Positions 27,228 through 35,958 are shown, counted from the stretch's first letter. The stretch: DNA of 64,000 nt from Kaistella flava (ex Peng et al. 2021) (GCF_015191005.1 NZ_CP040442.1:1798001-1862000), one strand, 5' to 3'. Notes: generated by a model from the letters alone, not told the origin. Program-made: numbers and translations.

Positions 27228-27542
27228 ATGGAAATACTAATCAATACCGATCACAACATTTCAGCAAGCGAAGAAATGAGATCATACATGAGAGCTGATT
27301 TAGAAACTGCCTTCGAACGTTTTAGCGATCATTTAACCCGACTGGAAGTGAAGATCAGTGATGAAAACGGAAATAAAGAAGGTGAAAAAGATAAAAAATG
27401 CGTGCTCGAAGCACGCCTCAAAGGAATGCAGCCATTAGTGGTTACCAGTCATGGAAATTCAATTGACCAGGCTCTTGGTGAGGCATCCACTAAAATGAAA
27501 ACTTCTCTGGACACCGCCATGGGCAAATTAAGGAGTTATTAA
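27228..27542 (+). CDS. HPF/RaiA-family ribosome-associated protein
   Basis: A 104-residue member of the ribosome hibernation family, which binds the 30S decoding region and slows or protects ribosomes in stationary phase. It shows the family pattern of N-terminal strand, helix (SEEMRSYMRADLETAFERF), strands LTRLEVKISDENG and KCVLEARLKGMQPLVVTSHG, and a long C-terminal helix (IDQALGEASTKMKTSLDTAMGKL). It lacks the long C-terminal dimerisation domain of long-form HPF, so it is the short type. It is monocistronic with a clear terminator. A TATCTTTA box lies about 50 bp upstream. Confidence 0.88.
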   Translation: MEILINTDHNISASEEMRSYMRADLETAFERFSDHLTRLEVKISDENGNKEGEKDKKCVLEARLKGMQPLVVTSHGNSIDQALGEASTKMKTSLDTAMGKLRSY

Positions 27543-27566
27543 AAGTAACTGAAAATATATATTATT

Positions 27567-27595
27567 AAAGACGTTCATTTTTGAGCGTCTTTTTT
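27567..27595 (+). terminator. Intrinsic terminator of the HPF-like gene
   Basis: AAAGACG-TTC and GAG-CGTCTTT pair around ATTTTT, followed by more T residues. Confidence 0.85.
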
Positions 27596-27748
27596 CTGTC
27601 TGCAAACTTTCACTTCTCTTTATTTCGATAGCTATTTAAATCTAAAATAGAAAAAATTCTGTTCAAGCATTTACCAGGATTTTCGCTTAAAATGACCGTA
27701 CTTTTAAAATTGAAGTGAAAACATTTTATCTAAATAATTCTCTTTCCG

Positions 27749-27756
27749 TACCTTTG
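27749..27756 (+). promoter_or_regulatory. -7 promoter box of the flavin monooxygenase gene
   Basis: TACCTTTG, a TANNTTTG match, lies 76 bp upstream of the ATG at 27833. Confidence 0.55.
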
Positions 27757-27832
27757 CAAATTGTGCGAAATTATTAGAAATAGGTCCGCAAATAAATGAC
27801 AAATTAGAAGCTACGACAATCGCATAAAGAAA

Positions 27833-29290
27833 ATGGAAAAAGAAAAAACCAGTTGGACTGTTTGTCCCGATTGCCAAGGAACCGGCAAACAAAAGCGCAG
27901 AATCAAAAAAAAAGCTCAGCTTCGTTATCAAGCTGAATTAGCAGTTTTCGAAAAATCAAATTTCGAAGGAACTGCGCCAACTCGCCCGGAAGGAACTTTT
28001 ATGATTTGCCCAGATTGTGCAGGCTCCGGCATAATTCCTTCCGAAAACTTTCCTGTTCCAGATGAAAATTATCCTCACGTTGCGATTATTGGAGCAGGAA
28101 TTGGTGGTATCGCTTTAGCAATTGGCTGTTTGCATCGTGGTATTCCTTTTACCATTTTCGAAAAAGACAGTAGTTTTAATGAGCGCTCACAAGGTTATGG
28201 TTTAACCCTGCAACAAGCCAGAAAAACTTTAGAAAATTTCGGAATTTTTAATTTAGAAAACGGTATTATTTCCAACCATCATGTTGTACATGCTCCAGAT
28301 GGAAAAATTGTGGGACAATGGGGAATGCGAAAATGGCTGGGAACAGTTGAAAAATTTACGACCCAAAATAATATTCAAAGAAGCAATATTCATATTGCCC
28401 GTCAAAATCTCCGTTTGCAATTGCTGCAACAGTTGGGCGGAGAAAATAAAGTACGGTGGAATCATCAATTTACCGGTTACAAAAAAGATTCTGACGGAAA
28501 ATTGCACCTTCATTTTTTAGAAAATAATAGTCCGAAATTTTATCATGCAGATCTTCTTATTGGTGCAGATGGAATTAGAAGTGCTGTTCGAAAAACGATC
28601 ATTCCCGAAGAAAAATTTCCCTTGAGATATTTAGGTTGCATGGTGATTTTAGGTATATGTGAACTTTCTAAGCTTCAACATTTAGAAAATTCTTTACTAG
28701 ATTCTGAAACCGTTTTTCAAACCGCAAACGGAAAGGAAAGAATTTATATGATGCCTTTCGACAAAAACTGTATCATGTGGCAATTAAGTTTTCCGATAGA
28801 AGAATTAGAAGCAAAAAAACTAAGTGACGACGGAAAATTAGCGCTTAAAAATGAAGCCATCAGGAGGACTCCTTTTCACACCCCAATTCCAGAGATTTTA
28901 CAACTGACAGATGAAGATAAAATTACAGGTTATGCGGTATATGATCGCGAATTACTTAATGCTGAAATGCTAAAAAATGCAGATTCGGTCACCTTATTGG
29001 GCGATGCCGCACATCCGATGAGTCCATTCAAAGGTCAAGGTGCCAACCAAGCTTTACTCGATGCTTTATCTTTGGTACGGGAAATTTTTAAAAATTGCAA
29101 ACCTTTATCAAATTGGCGAGAAACAGGAATTCGAGAAAGTGTATTAAATAACTTTGAAAAAGAAATGCTGGAAAGAAGCGCCACGAAAGTAAAAGATTCT
29201 GCCGCCGCCGCTCAATTTTTACATTCCGAAATTGCGCTTTATGAAGGTGATGAGCCGAGAGGGAGGGTTTTGAAGAGGAAAGGAGCTTAA
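27833..29290 (+). CDS. FAD-dependent monooxygenase with N-terminal DnaJ-type zinc finger
   Basis: A 485-residue fusion. Residues 1-65 contain two CxxCxGxG motifs (Cys11/Cys14 and Cys59/Cys62) spaced as in a DnaJ/tryptophan-RNA-binding-attenuator-inhibitor-like zinc site. From residue 83 a group A flavoprotein monooxygenase follows: GAGIGG dinucleotide motif (87-92), the EKD ribose-binding acid, the DLLIGADGIRSAVR motif (DG) near 245, and LLGDAAHPMSPFKGQGANQAL (GD) near 390. The catalytic domain resembles TetX, UbiH and salicylate hydroxylases, and the substrate is unknown. The zinc-finger part is an unusual addition to a flavin monooxygenase and may bind a partner. A terminator follows. Confidence 0.9.
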   Translation: MEKEKTSWTVCPDCQGTGKQKRRIKKKAQLRYQAELAVFEKSNFEGTAPTRPEGTFMICPDCAGSGIIPSENFPVPDENYPHVAIIGAGIGGIALAIGCLHRGIPFTIFEKDSSFNERSQGYGLTLQQARKTLENFGIFNLENGIISNHHVVHAPDGKIVGQWGMRKWLGTVEKFTTQNNIQRSNIHIARQNLRLQLLQQLGGENKVRWNHQFTGYKKDSDGKLHLHFLENNSPKFYHADLLIGADGIRSAVRKTIIPEEKFPLRYLGCMVILGICELSKLQHLENSLLDSETVFQTANGKERIYMMPFDKNCIMWQLSFPIEELEAKKLSDDGKLALKNEAIRRTPFHTPIPEILQLTDEDKITGYAVYDRELLNAEMLKNADSVTLLGDAAHPMSPFKGQGANQALLDALSLVREIFKNCKPLSNWRETGIRESVLNNFEKEMLERSATKVKDSAAAAQFLHSEIALYEGDEPRGRVLKRKGA

Positions 29291-29432
29291 CAATTCTGAC
29301 CGTATTTAAAAAAGCAATCTCCATTTTTAAAATATCCCAGATATTCAAAAAAATTGGAATCAGCTAATAAATTATTTTCAAAAGCTAAACTTCCAAAGCA
29401 AATAAAACAACATTAAAAAATTCGCTCTAAAA

Positions 29433-29482
29433 AGCCTCAAGACTCCCGCTTCGCAAAGTCTCCGACTTTGAGGCTGTTTTTT
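29433..29482 (+). terminator. Terminator downstream of the flavin monooxygenase
   Basis: AGCCTCAA and TTTGAGGCT form the outer stem around an inner GACT/AGTC hairpin, followed by TTTTTT. Confidence 0.75.
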
Positions 29483-29528
29483 GAGAACTCCTTTTTCCAA
29501 TAAATATTTATATGATATACATTAAATA

Positions 29529-29562
29529 AAAAGCACAATCTCCCACGGAAATTGTGCTTTTT
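29529..29562. terminator. Bidirectional terminator, mainly for the J/KTSC gene
   Basis: AAAAGCACAAT and ATTGTGCTTTT pair around a 12-nt loop with A/T tracts on both sides. It stands 22 bp past the minus-strand stop at 29585. Confidence 0.85.
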
Positions 29563-29584
29563 AAAAATTTAAAACAATAGGAAA

Positions 29585-30034
29585 TTAATCCTCCATTGCT
29601 TCACCATTTTTTCTGTAGATGAAACCGCCACCGTAAATGTGTCTTCTTGCAAAACGGCTTGGCGAATCTGCGTTGACCATTTTGATGTACGTATTTCTTG
29701 GTACGCCGATATATTCGTACATTTTTCCATTCAAATGCTGAACTTTCAAAATCGATTTTTCATAAAAGAAATCCTGAATATTAGATTTTGCAATCGTTTC
29801 GGTATATTCTTCTTTATATTTTTCCTGCGTTTCTGGGTTGATGCTCACCAAAAAGTGGTAGGCTTCAATCACCAATTTGCTTTTTTCTTCTGCGTCCAGT
29901 TTCCCAGCTTCGTCGTTCACAAATTTATCAGGATGCGAATCTTTCATCGTATTTCTGTAAATTGTTTTTAAATCTTTTAATGTTGCGGTTTTATCAACCC
30001 CAAGAAGCTTTCTGTGCTCACCTACTCTTTTCAT
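29585..30034 (-). CDS. J-domain protein fused to a KTSC domain
   Basis: A 149-residue protein from the ATG at 30034; a TTG two codons upstream is less likely. The N-terminal half is a J domain with the diagnostic HPDK (residues 34-37) between helices II and III, predicting that it stimulates a DnaK-type Hsp70. The C-terminal half is a KTSC domain, with VQHLNGKMYEYIGVPRNTYIKM and the SPSRFARRHIYG ending; this domain is otherwise found alone or fused to RNA-related proteins. The Gly/Phe and zinc regions of DnaJ are absent. It has its own -7 box and a terminator. The client is unknown. Confidence 0.88.
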   Translation of the reverse strand: MKRVGEHRKLLGVDKTATLKDLKTIYRNTMKDSHPDKFVNDEAGKLDAEEKSKLVIEAYHFLVSINPETQEKYKEEYTETIAKSNIQDFFYEKSILKVQHLNGKMYEYIGVPRNTYIKMVNADSPSRFARRHIYGGGFIYRKNGEAMED

Positions 30035-30142
30035 ATGCAAATATTTTCTGATTTCTTAAAGCAATAGGTAATGACCTTCTTCACCAATATTTGTTTTAAT
30101 ATTTGACAAAAGCGATTCACACTTATAACTTTTTTGCGGGTG

Positions 30143-30150
30143 CAAAATTA
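30143..30150 (-). promoter_or_regulatory. -7 promoter box of the J/KTSC gene
   Basis: The minus strand reads TAATTTTG, matching TANNTTTG, about 110 bp upstream of the ATG, with GCACCCGC after it. Confidence 0.5.
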
Positions 30151-30424
30151 GTCATTTAAATTTTAATTATACTATTCAAAGAGTACTGATTTTGAGCAAA
30201 TTAATCAGAATAAGTTATAAAATATGTTAAATTATAATGATCCATTTCTAAATAATAATGTTTTTTCACCTCATCTAAAGGACGAGACAAAGGTTTAATA
30301 TCAAATATTATAGTATTCGCAATTTTTCAGGACGGAAACAAAAGTTCCAATAATTCTATTAAAAATAATAGATTGAGGAAAAGACATTTGACTTCTTCAA
30401 ATCTTCAATTTCATTGAGAAAGGG

Positions 30425-30459
30425 CGAAGTCTACAATCTTCATTAAACTTCGTTTTTTT
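30425..30459 (+). terminator. Putative orphan terminator in the 30.0-30.8 kb gap
   Basis: CGAAGT and ACTTCG pair over a 16-nt loop and are followed by TTTTTTT. No gene precedes it on the plus strand; 30151-30424 holds only A/T-rich sequence with no supportable ORF. Confidence 0.4.
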
Positions 30460-30482
30460 GAACTTTTTAATCTTTTCAAGAA

Positions 30483-30702
30483 CCTGTTTAAATTTAATAA
30501 AAAAACTAAAAACATAAATCACCTCAGTTTTAGGAAAAAAAATAATGTAAAAAGTCCACATAAGTTGCGAGAATCAAAGATTTTCAACTTTGTGTTCTAC
30601 ATATTTTAAGAGTGAAAACTAATTCTTATGGCACTTATGTTATTTTATATACACTTAAATCAGACTCTAATAAAACAAAACTTTTATGTCTTTTGTAGTT
30701 TA
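30483..30702. repeat. Degenerate MITE-like element, copy 3
   Basis: The right end CTTTTATGTCTTTTGTAGTT is an inverted relative of the AAACCACAAAGnCACAAAAG end of the elements at 17875 and 34752. The centre has GAGAATCAAAGATTTTC like their cores. The left end is poorly preserved, so its limit is approximate. Confidence 0.4.
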
Positions 30703-30709
30703 AAAAAAT

Positions 30710-30768
30710 GGAGCGCTTTAGTTAATTTGTAATTGACAGTGTCAATCCTTCCTATAACGCTCCTTTTT
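30710..30768 (+). other. Terminator-like two-stem structure just upstream of the tyrS promoter
   Basis: GGAGCG (30710-30715) pairs with CGCTCC (30758-30763), followed by TTTTT. Inside is the perfect hairpin ATTGAC-AGT-GTCAAT (30732-30746). It ends 37 bp before the tyrS -7 box and could close an unseen upstream RNA or act as a binding site. Confidence 0.45.
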
Positions 30769-30804
30769 CAGCCAAAACCAGTCCAACAGTTCCGTCAAAA
30801 TTCC

Positions 30805-30812
30805 TACCTTTG
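30805..30812 (+). promoter_or_regulatory. -7 promoter box of tyrS
   Basis: TACCTTTG matches TANNTTTG and lies 22 bp before the ATG at 30835. This excludes the longer upstream reading of tyrS, which would start before the promoter. Confidence 0.7.
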
Positions 30813-30834
30813 CTTCTTTAAAAATTTGCAAGAA

Positions 30835-32130
30835 ATGAACGCTTTTATTGAAGAACTGAAATGGCGCGGCTTGTTTGCCGACATGATGCCAGGAACCGAA
30901 GAACAACTGAATAAGGAAATGACCACGGCCTATATTGGCTTTGATCCTACCGCAGATTCGTTGCATATCGGAAGTCTAATCCCCATCAAAGTTCTGGCGC
31001 ATTATCAGCAACACGGTCATAAACCAATCGCTTTAGTAGGTGGCGCAACCGGAATGATCGGTGATCCTTCTGGAAAATCGAACGAAAGAAATGCTTTAGA
31101 TGAAGATACGCTCAACCATTACGTAGAATGTTTGAAAGGACAACTTTCTAAGTTTTTAAACTTCGATGGTACTGAAGCGAACAGCGCAGAATTAGTGAAC
31201 AATTATGACTGGATGAAAGAAATTTCTTTCCTGGAATTCATTCGTGATATCGGTAAGAATATTACCGTGAATTATATGATGGCGAAAGAATCGGTGAAGA
31301 AAAGAATCACCGGTGAAGGCGGCGCAGAAGGAATGAGTTTTACCGAATTTTCTTACCAATTATTACAAGGTTATGATTTCCTACATTTATATAAAGCAAA
31401 AAATGTAAGACTGCAAATGGGTGGTTCTGATCAGTGGGGAAATATCACCACGGGAACAGAATTAATCAGAAGAAAAGTTCAGGGAGAAGCGTTTGCTTTA
31501 ACCGTTCCTTTAATTACAAAAGCCGACGGTTCTAAATTCGGAAAATCAGAAGCGGGTGAAAACTACTGGTTGGATCCGAAAAGAACTTCACCATATAAAT
31601 TCTACCAGTTTTGGGTCAATGCTACTGATGTTGATGCTGAAAGATTTATTAAATTCTATACTTTTTTAAGCAAAGAAGAAATCGAAGCTTTAATTGAAGA
31701 TCATAAAACAGCACCTCACGAAAGAAAGCTACAGAAAAAGCTAGCGGAAGAAGTTACGGTTTGGGTTCACAACCGTGAAGAATTTGAGAAAGCAGTGAAA
31801 GCTTCAGAAATTTTATTCGGACGTTCAACAGCAGAAGATTTAGTGAGTTTGGATGAAGCAACTTTCTTAGAAGTTTTCGAAGGTGTTCCACAAAAAGAGC
31901 TATCAAAATCTGAAGTTGTAGGAAGTAACATCGTTGATTTAATTTCTGATAAATCCGGTTTTCTAAAATCGAAAGGAGAAGCTAAAAGAGAATTGACGAG
32001 CAATGCGATTTCCATTAATAAAGAAAAAGTAAGCGAAACTTTCGAAGTAGCAGAAAAAGATTTGATCGACGGGAAATTCCTTTTATTACAAAAGGGAAAA
32101 AAGAATTATTTCATCGTAAAAGCGGTTTAA
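30835..32130 (+). CDS. tyrS: Tyrosyl-tRNA synthetase
   Basis: This class I aminoacyl-tRNA synthetase charges tRNA-Tyr. From the ATG at 30835 it is 431 residues, the normal TyrRS length; the open frame extends 34 codons upstream but passes through the promoter. It has [16 protein letters not shown] with the HIGH-type motif (HIGS), [13 protein letters not shown], the tyrosine-binding [20 protein letters not shown], and the KMSKS-type loop as KFGKS. The C-terminal 80 residues form an S4-like RNA-binding domain ([14 protein letters not shown] and the [18 protein letters not shown] ending). The gene is monocistronic. Confidence 0.98.
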   Translation: MNAFIEELKWRGLFADMMPGTEEQLNKEMTTAYIGFDPTADSLHIGSLIPIKVLAHYQQHGHKPIALVGGATGMIGDPSGKSNERNALDEDTLNHYVECLKGQLSKFLNFDGTEANSAELVNNYDWMKEISFLEFIRDIGKNITVNYMMAKESVKKRITGEGGAEGMSFTEFSYQLLQGYDFLHLYKAKNVRLQMGGSDQWGNITTGTELIRRKVQGEAFALTVPLITKADGSKFGKSEAGENYWLDPKRTSPYKFYQFWVNATDVDAERFIKFYTFLSKEEIEALIEDHKTAPHERKLQKKLAEEVTVWVHNREEFEKAVKASEILFGRSTAEDLVSLDEATFLEVFEGVPQKELSKSEVVGSNIVDLISDKSGFLKSKGEAKRELTSNAISINKEKVSETFEVAEKDLIDGKFLLLQKGKKNYFIVKAV

Positions 32131-32235
32131 AAGTCAAATGACATTTAACAGCAACACTAAATTAAAGGGCTTTGCATACATTCCATCTTTTGTCTTAGGT
32201 GAAATCATTGTACCTTTACTGCATAAATTTTAAAT

Positions 32236-32988
32236 ATGGTTATTGTACTTTTTATCATAGTCCTTTGGTATTCCGGACTGTTTTTTCAGACATTTTTCTT
32301 GCACCGTTACGCGGCGCATCAAAGTTTTAAAATGTCGAAATTCGGAGAGAAATTGTGTTTCGTTTTAACTTGGGTTACGCAGGGATCGAACTATCTTTCT
32401 GCTTACGGTTATGGCGTCATGCACAGAATGCACCATGCTTTCGCTGACACTGAAAAAGATCCGCACTCTCCAAAATATGACGACAATTTGTTTTCAATGA
32501 TGTGGCGCACGAAGAAAATTTATGCCGACATCAACAGTCAGAAAGCAATCATCGAGGAAAAATTCACTAAGAATGTTCCACAGTGGGAAGGTTTCGATAA
32601 GTTCGCCAGTTCATGGGGTTCCAGATTAGCGTGGGGAATTGCTTACACCGCTTTCTTCTACTTCTTCGCAACCGCTTGGTGGCAGTGGCTTTTATTGCCA
32701 GTTGCTTATATGATGGCGCCAATTCACGGTGTAATTATCAATTGGTTTGCACACATTTATGGGTACACTAACTTTAAAGTTTCGGATACTTCTAAAAACC
32801 TGTTGAGATTCGACTGGTTAATGATGGGTGAAGCTTATCACAACAATCACCACAAACACGGTGGAAGAGCGAATTTCGGTGGCGTAAGATGGCATGAAAT
32901 GGATGTCACTTATCAAATCATGATTTTGTTAGACAAAATGAAACTGATTAAACTGAATCCGGTTGCAGTTGTTAAGAGAGATCATTAA
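32236..32988 (+). CDS. Acyl-CoA desaturase-type fatty acid desaturase
   Basis: A 250-residue membrane-bound di-iron desaturase, expected to put a double bond into fatty acyl chains and so tune membrane fluidity. The three histidine boxes are HRYAAH (23-28), HRMHH (63-67) and HNNHH (202-206). Hydrophobic segments lie around residues 2-20, 40-55, 130-150 and 152-172. The protein is shorter than full delta-9 desaturases because the C-terminal extension is missing. It follows tyrS by 105 bp but a TACCTTTA box suggests its own promoter, and a strong terminator follows. Confidence 0.92.
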   Translation: MVIVLFIIVLWYSGLFFQTFFLHRYAAHQSFKMSKFGEKLCFVLTWVTQGSNYLSAYGYGVMHRMHHAFADTEKDPHSPKYDDNLFSMMWRTKKIYADINSQKAIIEEKFTKNVPQWEGFDKFASSWGSRLAWGIAYTAFFYFFATAWWQWLLLPVAYMMAPIHGVIINWFAHIYGYTNFKVSDTSKNLLRFDWLMMGEAYHNNHHKHGGRANFGGVRWHEMDVTYQIMILLDKMKLIKLNPVAVVKRDH

Positions 32989-32993
32989 AATAT

Positions 32994-33031
32994 AAACCGT
33001 CTCGTCATTATTTGACGAGACGGTTTTTTTT
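32994..33031 (+). terminator. Intrinsic terminator of the desaturase gene
   Basis: AAACCGTCTCGTCA and TGACGAGACGGTTT form a long perfect stem with a short loop and a T-tract. It may also serve the converging folB-folK gene. Confidence 0.92.
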
Positions 33032-33075
33032 GTGCTTGATTTATGATTAATTCTTTTTCGAAATATAAAATCATT

Positions 33076-33858
33076 TTATTTTTCCAACTCAGAATTATCC
33101 AGCTGAATCTCCGGTTGTAATTGCTGCACAAAATCAATGAGGAAAGGCAGTTCTTCGATATCTTTGTCAATGATAAAGCCGTTGTAAGTAAGGACATCTA
33201 AATCGATTTCGCGCGGTGCATTTTTATTTTCGGTTCGTACTCTTCCTAATAATGCTTCAATTTGTTTTAAATGCATTTTCAGTTCAGACAGACTTTTTTT
33301 AGTGTGAAAAAGGATTGCTCCATTCAGAAACTCTGGTTGATCTTCAAACTTCAAAGGTGCTGTTTTGATAAACGCCGTACGCTGCATAATGAATCCAAAA
33401 TCCTGAAGATACTGTAAAGCTTTACTGAAATTTTCCTCTGAATTGATATTAGAACCCATAGCGACAACCGCAGTTTTATAGCGGTCTTTACCATCAATTT
33501 CCACCAATACATTATCTGCAAAACGTAAAGCGTGCGGCTTTTCGACTTTCACCGTAATCTCTTGCAAGGCCGGTCCGGACTCTTGGATATGATTATAAAT
33601 CTTGTCCGTCAAAGTTTCAATGAGGTGAAAACTTTTATGATCCACAAAATCAATAATCCCTTTTGTTATCTTTTTATAATCTACCGCGTCCTGAACATCA
33701 TCTGTTTTCGAGGCGATGGCTGTATCATATTTGAATGAGAAAGAAATGATGATATCCTGCAATTTTTCGGTTTCCCAATCGATGAAACCAATAAATGCAC
33801 GAAGGCGTAAATTTTCGACTCGGACTATGGATAATTTCGGATTATAGGTTGCTCCCAT
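33076..33858 (-). CDS. Bifunctional dihydroneopterin aldolase/HPPK (FolB-FolK fusion)
   Basis: Two consecutive steps of folate synthesis in one 260-residue chain. Residues 1-122 match FolB: LRAFIGFIDWETEKLQDI, with the catalytic Glu segment and the final strand EITVKVEKPHALRFADNVLVEI. Residues 128-255 match 6-hydroxymethyl-dihydropterin pyrophosphokinase: VVAMGSNINSEENF, KTAPLKFEDQPEFLNGAI, and the PREIDLDVLTYNG signature. The fusion is efficient because FolB's product is FolK's substrate. A FolM-like pteridine reductase gene lies 96 bp upstream on the same strand, which suggests a small folate cluster. Confidence 0.93.
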   Translation of the reverse strand: MGATYNPKLSIVRVENLRLRAFIGFIDWETEKLQDIIISFSFKYDTAIASKTDDVQDAVDYKKITKGIIDFVDHKSFHLIETLTDKIYNHIQESGPALQEITVKVEKPHALRFADNVLVEIDGKDRYKTAVVAMGSNINSEENFSKALQYLQDFGFIMQRTAFIKTAPLKFEDQPEFLNGAILFHTKKSLSELKMHLKQIEALLGRVRTENKNAPREIDLDVLTYNGFIIDKDIEELPFLIDFVQQLQPEIQLDNSELEK

Positions 33859-33954
33859 ATTTAACTCAATTTTTTTTCTTTTTAATGTTTTTTACTGCGT
33901 TTTGCTTTTAACGCAAATATCTTTTTGTGTTCTCCTTTTAAAGTATTCTAATTC

Positions 33955-34674
33955 TTAAACCAAATGTTCTCCACCATCAATATATAAAATCTGTCCGGTG
34001 AAGAATTTACTGTCTAAAATAAATTGAACGGCTTTTAAAATCTCGTCTAAATTACCAATTGTTTTTAAAGGAATATTTTGCGCTAAATTTAATAAATAAC
34101 TTTCATCTTTCCCTTCTGGCGGAAGAATTAAACCTGGTGCAATTCCGTTGACTCTAATATTTGGAGCTAACTCCACGGCGGAAATCAGGGTGAAATCTTT
34201 TAATAACTTCTTACTTAAAATATAATCCAGATGAACGGTACTATTTTTAGCTGCTTTCGTATCGATGAAATTAATGATATTTCCTTTTCCGAAAACCCGT
34301 GCAAAAGCTTTGGTTAAAAGATAAGGATTTTTAAAATTAATGGTCATTTCTTTATCTAAAAGTTCGCTTCCCAATTCCTGAAAATTCGACGGAATAAAAT
34401 CTGACGCACAGTTGACCAAAACCTCAATATTGATATTTTGCTTTTTTAATTTTTCAAAGATTTCATCAAAATTATTACTTCCTAAAAAATTAATTTGTAG
34501 CAATTCTACCTCTACTCCATTTGATAAAGACTGAATTTCATCTTTTACTTTTTGGGCTTTATCTACAGAAGAATTATAATGCAAGACCAAATTATAACCT
34601 TTTTTTGCAAGATGAATTGCGACCGCTTTTCCGATTCGGGCGGCACTACCGGTTACTAAAGCATAATTTTTCAT
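33955..34674 (-). CDS. SDR, pteridine-reductase (FolM) like
   Basis: A 239-residue short-chain dehydrogenase with VTGSAARIGKAVA at residues 7-19. TGSAARIG rather than TGxxxGIG resembles the TGAxxRIG of pteridine reductases and FolM, where the Arg favours NADPH. The NCAS motif is NxAG-like, and YILSKK supplies the YxxxK Tyr/Lys. The C-terminal VNGIAPGLILPP and ILYIDGGEHLV are typical. It sits directly upstream of the folB-folK fusion on the same strand, which supports a role in reducing dihydropterin or dihydrofolate. The exact substrate is inference. Confidence 0.88.
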   Translation of the reverse strand: MKNYALVTGSAARIGKAVAIHLAKKGYNLVLHYNSSVDKAQKVKDEIQSLSNGVEVELLQINFLGSNNFDEIFEKLKKQNINIEVLVNCASDFIPSNFQELGSELLDKEMTINFKNPYLLTKAFARVFGKGNIINFIDTKAAKNSTVHLDYILSKKLLKDFTLISAVELAPNIRVNGIAPGLILPPEGKDESYLLNLAQNIPLKTIGNLDEILKAVQFILDSKFFTGQILYIDGGEHLV

Positions 34675-34697
34675 ATTTGTTTTTTTGGCTTAATAAT

Positions 34698-34725
34698 GCT
34701 CAAGTTCAATTATTCAACTTGAGCA
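34698..34725 (-). other. Perfect 10-bp hairpin upstream of the FolM-like gene
   Basis: TGCTCAAGTT and AACTTGAGCA pair around CAATTATT, 24 bp upstream of the FolM-like ATG. There is no T-tract on the gene's strand, so it is more likely an operator or leader structure than a terminator. Confidence 0.45.
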
Positions 34726-34751
34726 CAATCAATAAAATTAGGACTTATTTT

Positions 34752-34966
34752 TTTAAACCATAAAAGCCACAAAAGCTTTATGCGGATTTAGTTCTTTTAT
34801 AATATTCATGACAAAGATTTCATCGTGAAATTAAAAAAAGATTAAGTAATAAAATAAAAGTTCACAAAATCGGAAATCTAAAGATTCCCACAATCTTTAG
34901 GCTCTTTTGTTGCAATCATTTAAAACTTTTTCTTCAATTTATCTATGTGCCTTTGTGGTTTTAAAT
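34752..34966. repeat. MITE-like element with terminal inverted repeats, copy 2
   Basis: The left end TTTAAACCATAAAAGCCACA is an imperfect inverted copy of the right end TATGTGCCTTTGTGGTTTTA. The centre has GGAAATCTAAAGATTCCC (34872-34889), matching the core of copy 1 at 17935. It fills most of the 318-bp gap between the FolM-like and reductase genes. Confidence 0.7.
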
Positions 34967-34992
34967 TTTTGACAGATTACAATGAAATCAGT

Positions 34993-35661
34993 TTAAAAAC
35001 CTTCTTTAACGATGAATTCGTCGGCAATTCCTAAAGAGGCTAAATGACCTTCAACTGCGTTCATCATTGGTGGCGGACCGCAGAGATAATAATATTTCAA
35101 ATGCTCTTCGGAATATTTTTTTATTAATTCCGGCGAGATATATCCATGTTCATAACCTTCTAAATTTTCTTTTGAAAGAATATTGATAAAGTTTTTCCCA
35201 AGCATTGATGTGAACCGTTCTTCTAAAATAATATCTGCTTTTTCTTTATTGGCAAAAAGAAGTTTGTTTCCAGCAATTAAATTTTGTTTTTCTAAGTTTT
35301 TTAAAATCGCAATAAATGGCGTAATCCCAGCTCCACCAGCGATAAAGATTCCGGCTCCTTTATAATGAATATCGCCAAAAGGTTTATAAATAAGAACCTC
35401 ATCTCCTGGTTTAGAAGAAAGCAATTCGTTGGTTACTCCTTTATGTTCAGGGTAAGTTTTGATGGTAAATTCGATCTGATCATCTTCGGGCAGAGACGTA
35501 AAAGTGAAACAGTTTTTCTTTTCGCTCCAACCAGGTTTATTAAGAGAAATATCAACTGCCTGTCCAGGGATATAATTCAGGCCTTGCGGTTTTTCAAGAA
35601 CGATGTGCAGAACATCATGAGTAAGATGCTCAATCGATTTAATGGTAGTTAATTGTGACAT
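34993..35661 (-). CDS. FAD-binding oxidoreductase (flavodoxin/ferredoxin-NADP reductase type)
   Basis: A 222-residue ferredoxin-NADP+ reductase superfamily protein. The ATG at 35661 is used because the 36 residues before it in the open frame have no similarity to the family. The N-terminal FAD domain has an IPGQAVDISLN and a CFTFTSLPEDDQIEFTIKTYPEHKGVTNEL region, with the RxYS-type FAD motif reading FTFTS instead. The NAD(P) domain has IAGGAGITPFIAIL and YYLCGPPPMMNAVEGHL. No iron-sulfur or globin domain is attached, so it must use a separate partner. Confidence 0.9.
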   Translation of the reverse strand: MSQLTTIKSIEHLTHDVLHIVLEKPQGLNYIPGQAVDISLNKPGWSEKKNCFTFTSLPEDDQIEFTIKTYPEHKGVTNELLSSKPGDEVLIYKPFGDIHYKGAGIFIAGGAGITPFIAILKNLEKQNLIAGNKLLFANKEKADIILEERFTSMLGKNFINILSKENLEGYEHGYISPELIKKYSEEHLKYYYLCGPPPMMNAVEGHLASLGIADEFIVKEGF

Positions 35662-35868
35662 AATTACTTGTTTAGGATTATAAATATACGATAAAATTCT
35701 TTCAGAAATATCTCTTTCAGAAGTCTCGACCAACGCTTGAAGCAACTGTAGAACTATCACTGTGCACAATTTCCCTCATGAAAAAACAGAGATTATAATT
35801 TTTTATTAAATCATCAAAAACCTTTATACTAAACACTTTTAAAGCATATTAAAGAAAATGACATCATT

Positions 35869-35895
35869 AAAAAAACCGAGCGACACCTCGGTTTT
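35869..35895 (-). terminator. Intrinsic terminator of asnB
   Basis: On the minus strand AAAACCGAG and CTCGGTTTT pair around GTGTCG, with T-tract beyond, 64 bp past the asnB stop. Confidence 0.8.
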
Positions 35896-35958
35896 CATTT
35901 ATAATTAATTACTTTTATTGATCATTTATTAATCACAAAATTATGTAAATATTCCTTT

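Noticed and set aside
30733..30834. N-terminal extension of TyrRS
   Set aside because: It contains the tyrS -7 box and a terminator-like stem and lacks similarity; the start at 30835 gives the normal length.
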